The notes under the pieces were generated by a model. The model made no database searches. It was given only the letters and a program-made list of their open reading frames with translations, and was not told the DNA's origin. The position numbers and the translations under genes are program-made. From Caldifarciminota bacterium (GTDB taxonomy: Bacteria > Hydrothermota > Hydrothermia > B15-G9 > WFZT01), in NCBI GenBank assembly GCA_026986235.1, contig JALSOY010000241.1, positions 1 through 25,496 of the forward strand: a stretch of 25,496 bases of DNA, read 5' to 3'. Position 1 is the stretch's first letter; the number at the start of each line of letters is the position of its first letter. Positions 14,533 through 22,080 of this stretch are shown here, piece after piece.

Positions 14533-15843
14533 ATGCTTCAAAGTGTTGGAAACATAGTAAAAATCAGTGACCTGAGAAAGAAGATAATCTACACACTCCT
14601 GATCATCTTCGTCTATCGAATTGGAACTCATATTCCCCTACCCGGTGTTGACGCAAGGGCACTCGGTGAATTCTTCAACCAGCTGAGAGGCACCGTTTTT
14701 GGGTTATACGACATCTTCGTTGGTGGCGCCCTCTCGAGAGCCGCCATTTTTGGGGTCGGGATCATGCCCTACATCTCCGCTTCGATCGTCATACAGCTCC
14801 TGACGACCGCCTGGCCCTATCTTGAAAGACTCCAGAAAGAAGGCGAACACGGAAGGAGGAAGATCAACCAGTACACCCGCTACCTTACCATACTCATTGC
14901 AGGTATTCAGGCCTTTGGCGTATCCATTTTTCTCCAGAGGCTCACAAGTCCCACGGGTGCACCTGTTGTCCCCAACCCTGGCCCGGGATTTATATTCCTG
15001 ACAGTTATTTCCCTTGCCGCCGGCTCCATCTTCCTCATGTGGCTCGGCGAACAGATCACGGACTTCGGAATAGGTAACGGAATCTCCATCATAATATTCG
15101 CCGGCACGCTGGACTCCGTCCCCAACGAGATAATGAATACCATCAGACTCCTGAAGAGTGGTGGTATTTCTCCGATAACCCTTCTTTTCGTATTCATTGT
15201 GATGCTGGGTGTAACTGCTGCTGTTGTGGCCGTTACCGAAGCCCAGAGAAGAATACCCATACAGTATGCAAAGAGGGTCGTTGGTAGAAGGGTTTATGGT
15301 GGCCAGTCGTCATATCTGCCCCTGACAGTCAACACCGCAGGCGTGATCCCCATCATTTTTGCCCAGGCTTTATTGATGTTTCCAAATACTGTTACGACAT
15401 TCGTTTCTGCCCCCTGGGCTCAGAACTTTACCAACTGGTTTAGACCCGGAAATCTCATTTATGACCTGATTTATGCCGCTCTTATAATCTTCTTTGCATA
15501 CTACTATACAGCTGTTGTTATGAATCCAAAGGACCTTGCCGATAATCTCCAGAGATACTCAGGATTTATTCCCGGTGTTAGACCGGGACCCAAAACTGCA
15601 GAGTATATCGACACAATAATGACGAGGATTCTCCTGCCCGGAGCTGTTTTCTTCGCAATAATCGCCATTCTTCCCTGGTACCTCATTAGGTGGACGAACA
15701 TACCGTTTTACTTCGGTGGAACAAGACTCCTGATAATAGTTGGTGTTGCCCTTGAGATCATGCAGAAGATTGAGGCCCAGCTTATAATGAGGCAGTACGA
15801 AGGCCTTTTGAAGAAGGGGAGATTGAGAGGATGGCGGTTCTGA
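14533..15843 (+). CDS. secY: Preprotein translocase subunit SecY
   Basis: SecY forms the protein-conducting channel of the inner membrane with SecE and SecG. The 436-residue product shows ten hydrophobic membrane segments, from TLLIIFVYRIGTHIPLPGVD (TM1) onward. The plug region is about residues 55-70 (VFGLYDIFVGGALSRA). The conserved cytosolic loop QRRIPIQYAKRVVGRRVYGG (about 238-257), which contacts SecA and ribosomes, is intact. The C-terminus ends in RQYEGLLKKGRLRGWRF. The 3' end overlaps adk by 13 nt in another frame. Location next to rplO is universal in bacteria. Confidence 0.98.
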   Translation: MLQSVGNIVKISDLRKKIIYTLLIIFVYRIGTHIPLPGVDARALGEFFNQLRGTVFGLYDIFVGGALSRAAIFGVGIMPYISASIVIQLLTTAWPYLERLQKEGEHGRRKINQYTRYLTILIAGIQAFGVSIFLQRLTSPTGAPVVPNPGPGFIFLTVISLAAGSIFLMWLGEQITDFGIGNGISIIIFAGTLDSVPNEIMNTIRLLKSGGISPITLLFVFIVMLGVTAAVVAVTEAQRRIPIQYAKRVVGRRVYGGQSSYLPLTVNTAGVIPIIFAQALLMFPNTVTTFVSAPWAQNFTNWFRPGNLIYDLIYAALIIFFAYYYTAVVMNPKDLADNLQRYSGFIPGVRPGPKTAEYIDTIMTRILLPGAVFFAIIAILPWYLIRWTNIPFYFGGTRLLIIVGVALEIMQKIEAQLIMRQYEGLLKKGRLRGWRF

Positions 15844-16478
15844 ACTTTATCTTCCTCGGACCTCCTGGTGCCGGTAAAGGCACTCAAGCGGAAATAATTG
15901 CAAAAAAGCATGGACTTGTCAAAATTTCTACGGGTGACATTCTCCGTGAGGCCGTAAAAAACGGGACAGAACTCGGAAAGATCGCCGATGGTTACATGAA
16001 AAAAGGTGAGCTTGTTCCGGACGAAATAATGCTTGGACTCATTGAAGAGCAGCTTGAAAAGATTGACAGAGGATTTATCCTCGACGGTTTCCCCCGGACC
16101 GTGAAACAGGCAGTGGGCCTGGATGAACTCCTCGCCAGAAAAAGGCTTCCCCTGAAGGCCGTTATACTCCTTGATGTTCCGGACGAGGAGATCGTAAAAA
16201 GACTCAGTGCCAGAAGGATATGCCCAAACTGTGGCGCTGTTTATAACATGATTTACAATCCTCCACGGAATGACGAAATCTGTGATGTCTGTGGGACGAA
16301 GCTCGTTCAACGAAAGGACGACAACCCTGAAACCATCAGGAGAAGACTGGATGTTTACAGAGAACGGACGGCACCTCTGATTGGATACTATAGAGAAAAA
16401 GGGTTACTCGTGGAGGTTGACGGAACGGGAGATCCGGAAAAGATCACCAGTGCCATCGAGGAAGTGATTTTTGGATGA
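15831..16478 (+). CDS. adk: Adenylate kinase, zinc-binding lid
   Basis: The enzyme interconverts ATP + AMP and 2 ADP. The 215-residue product has the P-loop GPPGAGKGT (10-18), the AMP-site motif DGFPRT (85-90) and the long-form LID domain. The lid carries four cysteines at 131, 134, 151 and 154 (ICPNCGAVYN; ICDVCGTKL), the structural zinc site typical of Gram-positive and thermophile adenylate kinases. The arginines RRRLDVYRERT follow. The start lies inside secY (13-nt overlap), and the stop overlaps map by 4 nt (ATGA). Confidence 0.98.
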   Translation: MAVLNFIFLGPPGAGKGTQAEIIAKKHGLVKISTGDILREAVKNGTELGKIADGYMKKGELVPDEIMLGLIEEQLEKIDRGFILDGFPRTVKQAVGLDELLARKRLPLKAVILLDVPDEEIVKRLSARRICPNCGAVYNMIYNPPRNDEICDVCGTKLVQRKDDNPETIRRRLDVYRERTAPLIGYYREKGLLVEVDGTGDPEKITSAIEEVIFG

Positions 16479-17221
16479 TCATCATAAAGACGGATGAGGA
16501 AATAGAAGGAATTAGGAAAGCCTCCCGGATCGTTGCAGAGGTTCTTCAATTTGCACGGGAAATTGTAGTTCCTGGTATTACCACCAGAGAAGTTGACGAG
16601 AAGATCCGTGAGTTTATAGAGAGCAAGGGAGGGCGTCCTGCCTTCCTGGGTTACAGAGGATTTCCTGCCTCAAGTTGTATCTCTCTCAACGACGAAGTGG
16701 TACATGGAATCCCGGGAAGTAGAAGGATAAAGGAAGGTGATCTCGTTAAAGTTGATGTGGGAGTCGTTTACAACGGCTACATAGGGGATGCAGCAATTAC
16801 GATCGTAGTAGGTGAGGTCTCGCCCTCGGTGAAAAAGCTTGTTGAAACCACGGAAAAGGCTCTTTACCGTGGAATTGAAAAGGCCGTTCCGGGGAACCGC
16901 CTTTCCGATATATCACACGCTATCCAGAAAACTGCGGAAGAAGCTGGATTTTCCGTGGTGAGAGACCTTGGAGGTCATGGTGTGGGTTTGAAACTTCACG
17001 AGGAGCCTTTTGTTCCAAATTATGGTCCTCCGGGTAGGGGACCTCTATTGAAAAGGGGGATGACCCTGGCACTTGAACCTATGGTCAACATGGGTCGTCC
17101 TCATGTTAAGACGAAAAAGGATGGATGGACTGTTGTTACAAAGGACGGGTCTCTTTCTGCCCACTTTGAGCATACCATAGCGATACTTGACAATGGTCCG
17201 GAAATCCTTACAAAAATATAA
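16475..17221 (+). CDS. map: Methionine aminopeptidase, type I
   Basis: This dinuclear-metal enzyme removes the N-terminal methionine from nascent proteins. All five metal ligands of the pita-bread fold are visible: D94 and D105 (VKVDVGVVYNGYIGDAA), H168 (GGHGVG), E201 (LEPMVN) and E232 (FEHTIA). The substrate-site histidines at 77 (VVHGIP) and 175 (KLHEEP) are present too. It has 248 residues with no N-terminal extension, as in E. coli Map. It starts inside the adk stop codon region and is followed after 14 nt by infA. Confidence 0.98.
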   Translation: MIIIKTDEEIEGIRKASRIVAEVLQFAREIVVPGITTREVDEKIREFIESKGGRPAFLGYRGFPASSCISLNDEVVHGIPGSRRIKEGDLVKVDVGVVYNGYIGDAAITIVVGEVSPSVKKLVETTEKALYRGIEKAVPGNRLSDISHAIQKTAEEAGFSVVRDLGGHGVGLKLHEEPFVPNYGPPGRGPLLKRGMTLALEPMVNMGRPHVKTKKDGWTVVTKDGSLSAHFEHTIAILDNGPEILTKI

Positions 17222-17235
17222 ACTGAAGGAAAGCC

Positions 17236-17457
17236 ATGGCGAAGAAAAAGAATGTAATAAGGGTTGAAGGAACGGTAAAAGAGGTTTTGCCCAACGCGAT
17301 GTTTCGCGTTGAGCTGGAGAACGGGCATGTGATACTTGCGCATGTTTCTGGTAAGATGAGGATGCACTTTATTAGAATACTCCCGGGAGACAGGGTTACA
17401 GTGGAGCTTTCCCCCTACGACCTGACGAGAGGAAGGATAGTTTACAGGTATAAGTGA
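17236..17457 (+). CDS. infA: Translation initiation factor IF-1
   Basis: IF-1 is a single S1/OB domain protein that occupies the 30S A site during initiation. The 73-residue product has MAKKKNVIRVEGTVKEVLPN, FRVELENGHVILAHVSGKMR and RILPGDRVTVELSPYDLTRG, followed by RIVYRYK, a complete family match. GAAGGA precedes the ATG. It is the last gene of the operon here. In most bacteria rpmJ, rpsM, rpsK, rpsD, rpoA and rplQ follow directly, but a convergent foreign-looking gene ends 6 nt beyond this stop. No hairpin terminator is seen after infA. Confidence 0.98.
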   Translation: MAKKKNVIRVEGTVKEVLPNAMFRVELENGHVILAHVSGKMRMHFIRILPGDRVTVELSPYDLTRGRIVYRYK

Positions 17458-17463
17458 GCGGGG

Positions 17464-19821
17464 TTAAGGAATTATTTTTATATCTAGTACATGGTCAGTG
17501 ATATCTATTATATCGTAGATAATGTTTCTTATTTTATCACAATTATGTTGTCCATATAGCGTCAGTTTTAAATCACTTTTCCCGAGATAAATTTTTGTTT
17601 TGCCGAATTTATTGAGGTAACTTTTTACTCTTTTAATGTCCCAGTAGGAGTTTGCTCCTTTTGAGAATCTTATAAGTATTTCTGGGGATTCTATTGATAT
17701 TTTGTCTGACACACTATTGCCAATAAAGATTCCAGATTCACTGTAAACCACAGGGTTTTTTAAAGTGACGCCGCAATTCATTTGTGAATATATGTTATAA
17801 AGAAGCCGGGATAGACATTCATAGTTTATCTGTTTTTTGGGTTCCAGCAAAATCAATAAATCAAAGGAGTACCAATCCAAAGAACCGAGAATAATGTAAT
17901 TTACATTTTTAATAACTCCATAGTATTTTTGTTTTATTTTATTCTCTATTCTTTTCAAGTTTTCTTGAAACGAAGATAATTGACATTTTTGTTCAAAAGA
18001 GAGTTTAGAAAATATCAGAATTTTATTAGATATAAATTCATCAAAATTAGCAGAATCTAAATCAAAATCTTTAGCTAAAATTACAAAAAAGTTCTCCCAT
18101 GAAAAGTTTTTCAGCATATAATTTTCATTGATATCATACAAAAAGTTCTTTAAAGCATTAGAGTTGTTTGATAAATAACTAATGTTAAGGTCATATAAAT
18201 TTGTATATAAATGCTTAATATTGATATTGATAAAATCTTCACAATTGATAACAAAATTGGTAAGATGATCTTTTAAATTACCAGGATACATTTTTCCTTT
18301 TTTATCAAATCTATGCTTATATGTTAAAACCTTTAGGATTTCTACTGATTTTATCTGAGATCCATTTCCTTTATAATCGGCTCTTGAGAGATAATATATT
18401 AACAGGGAATTTTCTAAAATATTAAGTAGTTCATATTCAAATAGGATATCTTGTTTGTTACCGCTATTCTCCATTTTTAGAAGATTATTTGAAATCTTAT
18501 GATAAGTATCTAAAAAATTTTTGTAGGCAAAGAAGTTTTGACATTTTGCGTGATCGTTTTCTTTGCAATAATTTCCAAAATCTGTAAACGGTTTAATAAT
18601 CTTATAAAAGTTTTTATCATTCAGGACAGAAATCCAGCTGCTAGTAATATATTCATGTATTGTATCCATGAGTTGATAAAAGATTCTTCCTTTAGTCCCA
18701 AGGAAAAAATTTATATGAATTTCTTTGAATTTTTGAATGATATGTTTAAATAAATCAAGGTATTCCATAGAGCCGTTTTGATCAAGCATGTTAATTACAG
18801 ACGACAATCTCAAATACCAAGATGGGTAATTTGAATCCAAGTCAGATAATTCATAGCTATCCATGTTTTGGTCATACATAAAAAGTTTTACAAATACAGG
18901 TATAAAGTAAAAAATACCGAAGGAAGAAGAAAGTAGGAAGTCAATTAGTATGTCAAGTAATAGAGGGGTAGGATTTAACAATTCATTTAAAGGAAAATTT
19001 GAGTAATTAAAAATTTTGTAAATATTCATAATCATAGTCGATAAGTAGTTATTTAAAACCAAACATTCTGGATTTTCTTTAGCATTTTTTAAACAAGAAC
19101 CGAGAGCTGAGTGTAAAATTTCATGGTAAAAAACCATCCATTGAGAATACTGATATTGTGTAAAAAAATCACTACTTATCTTTAAAATTTTTTCTTGTTT
19201 AGGAGGATTATCAACTCCTATTATTTCTGTTTCAATTTCATTGTTAAAAGCCCAATAGAATATGTAATCTTTCGGTATGGTTTTTAATATGTATGAATCC
19301 TTTCTGACATTTTCTTCAATATATTTCCCAAATTCATCAAGTAGACGATGTATATAAATGTAAGCCATGTGAACTTCCCTAAAGGAAGGTAATTTAGGTT
19401 CAGTAAAATAGGTAGGATAAGCATTTACCAAACTTGTTAATTTCCTTTGTAGAAAATTAAATGTATTAAGGCATCTTCTGATACCTGTTGTTGTTTCAAA
19501 GAAATTCTGAAAGTATAATACCCAAAAGGGCAAGAAGTCATTGGAAATTTTTTGGGAATTTGTCAATTCAGAAGAATACCTCTTAAGGTCATTGATCTTT
19601 TTGTTTATTCGGCTTAGGTTTTTTTCCATATTTTTTAGTGCAGAAGAGTATAAGAGGTTAAATTCTTCCTCAAGTTTAAGGTATTCCTTAGAATCTGTGG
19701 AATCTTCTCTATAAAAATTGGTTAGCTTTCTGACGAAGTTAAATTCGTCGTTAAGTAATTTCCACCGGGAAAAAAGATCATAGTTTAACAAATTAAGGAT
19801 AAATTTTATGTCCTTTTCCAT
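17464..19821 (-). CDS. Large AT-rich protein with HEILH metalloprotease-like motif, function unknown
   Basis: I do not recognise a named family. The frame can be extended to 19863, but the ATG at 19821 follows an ideal AAAGGAGG-type site (GGAGG at 19827-19831, 5-nt spacer), giving 785 residues. The N-terminal part looks helical with a coiled-coil-like stretch (about 40-85). Residues 233-237 read HEILH inside WMVFYHEILHSALGS, the HExxH pattern of zinc peptidases. About 95 residues later comes NYPSWYLRL, which loosely resembles the (H)P..LR segment seen after HExxH in some families. The C-terminus holds two similar LGxxD units (about 643-680 and 744-780). No signal peptide or clear membrane span is evident. 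It is the last gene of a three-gene minus-strand cassette, lysine/asparagine/isoleucine rich and much more AT-rich than neighbours. Protease activity is a hypothesis. Confidence 0.85.
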   Translation of the reverse strand: MEKDIKFILNLLNYDLFSRWKLLNDEFNFVRKLTNFYREDSTDSKEYLKLEEEFNLLYSSALKNMEKNLSRINKKINDLKRYSSELTNSQKISNDFLPFWVLYFQNFFETTTGIRRCLNTFNFLQRKLTSLVNAYPTYFTEPKLPSFREVHMAYIYIHRLLDEFGKYIEENVRKDSYILKTIPKDYIFYWAFNNEIETEIIGVDNPPKQEKILKISSDFFTQYQYSQWMVFYHEILHSALGSCLKNAKENPECLVLNNYLSTMIMNIYKIFNYSNFPLNELLNPTPLLLDILIDFLLSSSFGIFYFIPVFVKLFMYDQNMDSYELSDLDSNYPSWYLRLSSVINMLDQNGSMEYLDLFKHIIQKFKEIHINFFLGTKGRIFYQLMDTIHEYITSSWISVLNDKNFYKIIKPFTDFGNYCKENDHAKCQNFFAYKNFLDTYHKISNNLLKMENSGNKQDILFEYELLNILENSLLIYYLSRADYKGNGSQIKSVEILKVLTYKHRFDKKGKMYPGNLKDHLTNFVINCEDFININIKHLYTNLYDLNISYLSNNSNALKNFLYDINENYMLKNFSWENFFVILAKDFDLDSANFDEFISNKILIFSKLSFEQKCQLSSFQENLKRIENKIKQKYYGVIKNVNYIILGSLDWYSFDLLILLEPKKQINYECLSRLLYNIYSQMNCGVTLKNPVVYSESGIFIGNSVSDKISIESPEILIRFSKGANSYWDIKRVKSYLNKFGKTKIYLGKSDLKLTLYGQHNCDKIRNIIYDIIDITDHVLDIKIIP

Positions 19822-19834
19822 AAATTCCTCCTTT

Positions 19835-20614
19835 TTAAATAGGGAGTAATCTTTTAATACCAATCCAAATTTCAGGTTTTATCCCGTTTTCTAAGACATA
19901 CCTCAGTATATCTCTATAGGAATAAACAAAACTTTTTTGCTGTTGTTGACCCAATGAGTCCAATAATTCTGTTACCATTGAACGGTAAGTTGAGAAGTAT
20001 CTATTAATAATGTAAAGTTTTGTACTTGAGATCATTATGACAATCAATACATAAAACAAGAATTCGAAATTTTTTATCCCGATAATAGTTAAAATAATTG
20101 TAAGGAATACTTCTGGAAACCAGAGAATACTCACAGGATGATTGTTTAGGAAAATCGATAAAACGATAAGTTCCCCAAGTTTAGATAATATGTGTAAATT
20201 TCCAAGTAAAAATTCCCCTGTTCTATTGGTTGGATAACGAAAGATTTCAAAGGATTTTGTGCGTTCTAATCCAAAATTCAGAGGCAGGATAAATTTTGGG
20301 TTGAATTTAACAATCAAAAAATCTTTGTATTTATCTGAAGAGATGGTTATTTTAGGATATAAGACATACAGATAAATGAAATAAATTAAAACAAATATTA
20401 GTGACAATACCTTAAATAAAGCATCATTAGATACAACAAATACAGAGTAAGAAGCAGATAAAATCACAAAAGTGTTATGTTTATTAAGATCAGTTATAAT
20501 TTCGTATAAAGAAATCATATCTGATTTTTTATAAAATCTTCTAAGCGTAAAATACAAAGAAATTGAGAACAAAATAATCAATCCTATTGATAAAACAACC
20601 CTCTCCATCCCCAT
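19835..20614 (-). CDS. Multi-pass membrane protein, function unknown
   Basis: The product has 259 residues and no family that I recognise. Hydrophobic segments are visible at about 5-24, 47-63, 66-87, 145-158, 163-180 and 183-201, so five or six membrane spans. A soluble loop lies between about 90 and 140 (containing FEIFRYPTNRTGEFLLGN), followed by a soluble C-terminal tail with DSLGQQQQKSFVYSYRDIL. The start is uncertain: ATG at 20614 or the ATG two codons on, with no strong Shine-Dalgarno sequence near. The stop is 13 nt before the start of the downstream 785-residue protein, so the two are very likely co-translated and may act together at the membrane. Confidence 0.8.
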   Translation of the reverse strand: MGMERVVLSIGLIILFSISLYFTLRRFYKKSDMISLYEIITDLNKHNTFVILSASYSVFVVSNDALFKVLSLIFVLIYFIYLYVLYPKITISSDKYKDFLIVKFNPKFILPLNFGLERTKSFEIFRYPTNRTGEFLLGNLHILSKLGELIVLSIFLNNHPVSILWFPEVFLTIILTIIGIKNFEFLFYVLIVIMISSTKLYIINRYFSTYRSMVTELLDSLGQQQQKSFVYSYRDILRYVLENGIKPEIWIGIKRLLPI

Positions 20615-20638
20615 TTTTAAAGCCCTAATGTCACCTTG

Positions 20639-20657
20639 TCTAAGCTATCTGCTTAGA
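20639..20657 (-). other. Small hairpin between the first two cassette genes
   Basis: TCTAAG (20639-20644) and CTTAGA (20652-20657) form a 6-bp stem with a 7-nt loop in the 43-nt spacer after the 86-residue gene. No T-run follows on the minus strand, so it is not a standard terminator. It could stabilise or tune the downstream mRNA. Confidence 0.3.
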
Positions 20658-20918
20658 TTAGAATAATGGTTTTTTACCCCATTTTTTCCTTGTTGAGTTA
20701 AAACCTTCTCCAGTTCTTACATAGCCTCCTTTTATATAGTCGCTCTTATTTCCTTCAGTTATATTCGTTTGCACTATCAAAGAGAATATCTTTTCATATG
20801 CTTGAGACTGTAGGGTTTGAAGCCTTAATTGATGCTCAACAGTACCTAATCTTTTATCTAAGTCTAATATTTTTTCTTTGATTTCTTCAAACATTTCGAG
20901 AATGTCTTTATTTTCCAT
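20658..20918 (-). CDS. Small coiled-coil protein, function unknown
   Basis: The product has 86 residues. Residues 1-45 form an amphipathic, charge-rich helix (ILEMFEEIKEKILDLDKRLG, then TVEHQLRLQTLQSQAYEKIF) with coiled-coil-like spacing. The tail is polar and basic (STRKKWGKKPLF) with no hydrophobic span. A good Shine-Dalgarno (AGGAG at 20926-20930, 7-nt spacer) supports the ATG at 20918. It is the first gene of the AT-rich minus-strand cassette. It may be an assembly or adaptor subunit for the membrane and HEILH proteins downstream, but this is only inferred from gene order. Confidence 0.75.
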   Translation of the reverse strand: MENKDILEMFEEIKEKILDLDKRLGTVEHQLRLQTLQSQAYEKIFSLIVQTNITEGNKSDYIKGGYVRTGEGFNSTRKKWGKKPLF

Positions 20919-20949
20919 GGTTTAACTCCTGTCTTGAATAAAATTTGGA

Positions 20950-20974
20950 CAGGGGAACCATGTTGGTTCCCCTG
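20950..20974 (-). terminator. Hairpin between the TAXI receptor gene and the AT-rich cassette
   Basis: A perfect 10-bp stem, CAGGGGAACC (20950-20959) with GGTTCCCCTG (20965-20974), encloses a 5-nt loop. On the minus strand it is followed by TCCAAATTTTATT, a weak T-tract. It lies 46 nt beyond the stop of the TAXI receptor gene, so it probably ends that transcript. It also marks the right edge of the AT-rich segment. Confidence 0.6.
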
Positions 20975-21020
20975 CCATTTTGTCTTACATCACCTCAACT
21001 TTTTGATTCGCACAACAAGA

Positions 21021-21974
21021 TTACTTAAGTATCCCCTTCTCTTTGTAGAACTTCTCTGCGCCTGGATGAAGAGGAATGGACATTCCTTCAAGTGCCGTCT
21101 CAAGGGTTATGGATTTCGCCCTGGCGTGAGCCTTGTGGAGCAGATCCAGATGGTCAAAGAGGACCGAGAGGAACTTATAGACATCTCCCTCTGGAAGACC
21201 CTTCCTGGCAACCAGGAGAGCCTTCACTGCCACTGTCGGCACAGGCTCGTCAACACCCTTGTAAACTCCAGGCTTGATCTCATCCTTGGCATAGAATGGA
21301 TACTTCTTCTTCAACATCTTGTAGTGGGCATCATCGATGGGAACGATGGAAATGGGTGTGATGATGGAAACATCCATGATGGCCGCCGCACCCTGACCAA
21401 CTGTAAAGAATGCTGCATCAATCCTTCCGTCCTTAAGGAAGTCTGCAGCTTCAGAGGCCTTGAGTCTCTCGGCCTTGATGTCATCAAAGCTGAGACCGTA
21501 AACGCCCAGGATCTGGCGGGCATTTGCCTCGGTCCCACTACCAAGTGGACCAACAGCCACTTTCTTTCCTTTTAGATCTGCAGGTGATTTGATACCTGCA
21601 TCCTTTCTTGCAACAATGTGCACTGTTTCTTTATGAAGGGCCAGAACACCCCTCATGTTTTTCGCCGGCTTCTCCTTCTTAAATACCTCTGTGCCTGTAT
21701 AGGCGTAGTAGGCGATATCGTTCTGAAGGATCGCCATGTCAACTTCCTTATCCCTTATGAGTCTTGCATTGGCAACTGACGCACCTGAGGATTCAACCGT
21801 GAGTTTGAAATCAGGTGCGTACAAATACATTATTCTGGACATAGCCCCTGCAAGGGGATAATACACGCCTGTCACCCATCCTGCACCAAGGGTGATGAAC
21901 TTCTTCTTAGCCTGGACCTGTCCAACACCCAGGATGGTGACCAGTATCACTGCAATGTGCAATACCTTCCTCAT
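21021..21974 (-). CDS. TAXI-type TRAP transporter solute-binding protein
   Basis: This is a periplasmic substrate receptor of the TAXI family, partner of tripartite ATP-independent transporters. The ATG at 21974 follows AGGAGG with a 7-nt spacer and begins a signal peptide (MRKVLHIAVILVTILGVGQV, cleavage after about QA22), giving 317 residues. The family block ITLGAGWVTGVYYPLAGAMS (27-46) is clear. So are ESSGASVANARLI, MAILQNDIAYYAYTG, LKGKKVAVGPLGSGTEANAR and GRIDAAFFTVGQG, typical of the two-lobed fold. The ligand cannot be read from sequence; characterised homologues bind glutamate or related carboxylates. No DctQ/DctM permease gene lies beside it in the window, so the membrane partner must be encoded elsewhere. 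Confidence 0.93.
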   Translation of the reverse strand: MRKVLHIAVILVTILGVGQVQAKKKFITLGAGWVTGVYYPLAGAMSRIMYLYAPDFKLTVESSGASVANARLIRDKEVDMAILQNDIAYYAYTGTEVFKKEKPAKNMRGVLALHKETVHIVARKDAGIKSPADLKGKKVAVGPLGSGTEANARQILGVYGLSFDDIKAERLKASEAADFLKDGRIDAAFFTVGQGAAAIMDVSIITPISIVPIDDAHYKMLKKKYPFYAKDEIKPGVYKGVDEPVPTVAVKALLVARKGLPEGDVYKFLSVLFDHLDLLHKAHARAKSITLETALEGMSIPLHPGAEKFYKEKGILK

Positions 21975-22034
21975 TGTTCTACCTCCTTTTTGATCTCTAC
22001 ATTTAAAATCAAGCATTGTAGCACAAACTGTCAA
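21975..22034 (-). promoter_or_regulatory. Candidate promoter and ribosome binding site of the TAXI receptor gene
   Basis: On the minus strand an extended -10 element TGCTACAAT (22023-22015) precedes the gene. A consensus TTGACA (22034-22029) is only 8 nt upstream of it, too close to act as its -35. If TTGACA is used, the -10 would be the poor TGATTT 17 nt on. The extended -10 reading is preferred. AGGAGG lies at 21982-21987 before the ATG. Confidence 0.45.
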
Positions 22035-22080
22035 TACCCGAACCTTTCTCTTTACAGCTCTTCAACCCGAATTCGATCGC

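Noticed and set aside
15708..16310. 200-codon minus-strand frame opposite secY and adk
   Set aside because: It is antisense to two well-supported genes and lacks a ribosome binding site or recognisable domain.
17458..20949. Cassette as an insertion sequence or integrated phage
   Set aside because: I found no transposase, integrase, phage gene, terminal inverted repeat or target duplication at the edges by eye.
20934..21575. 213-codon plus-strand frame opposite the TAXI receptor gene
   Set aside because: The minus strand encodes a clear TAXI receptor with signal peptide and ribosome binding site. The plus-strand frame also starts at the terminator hairpin, so it is a shadow.
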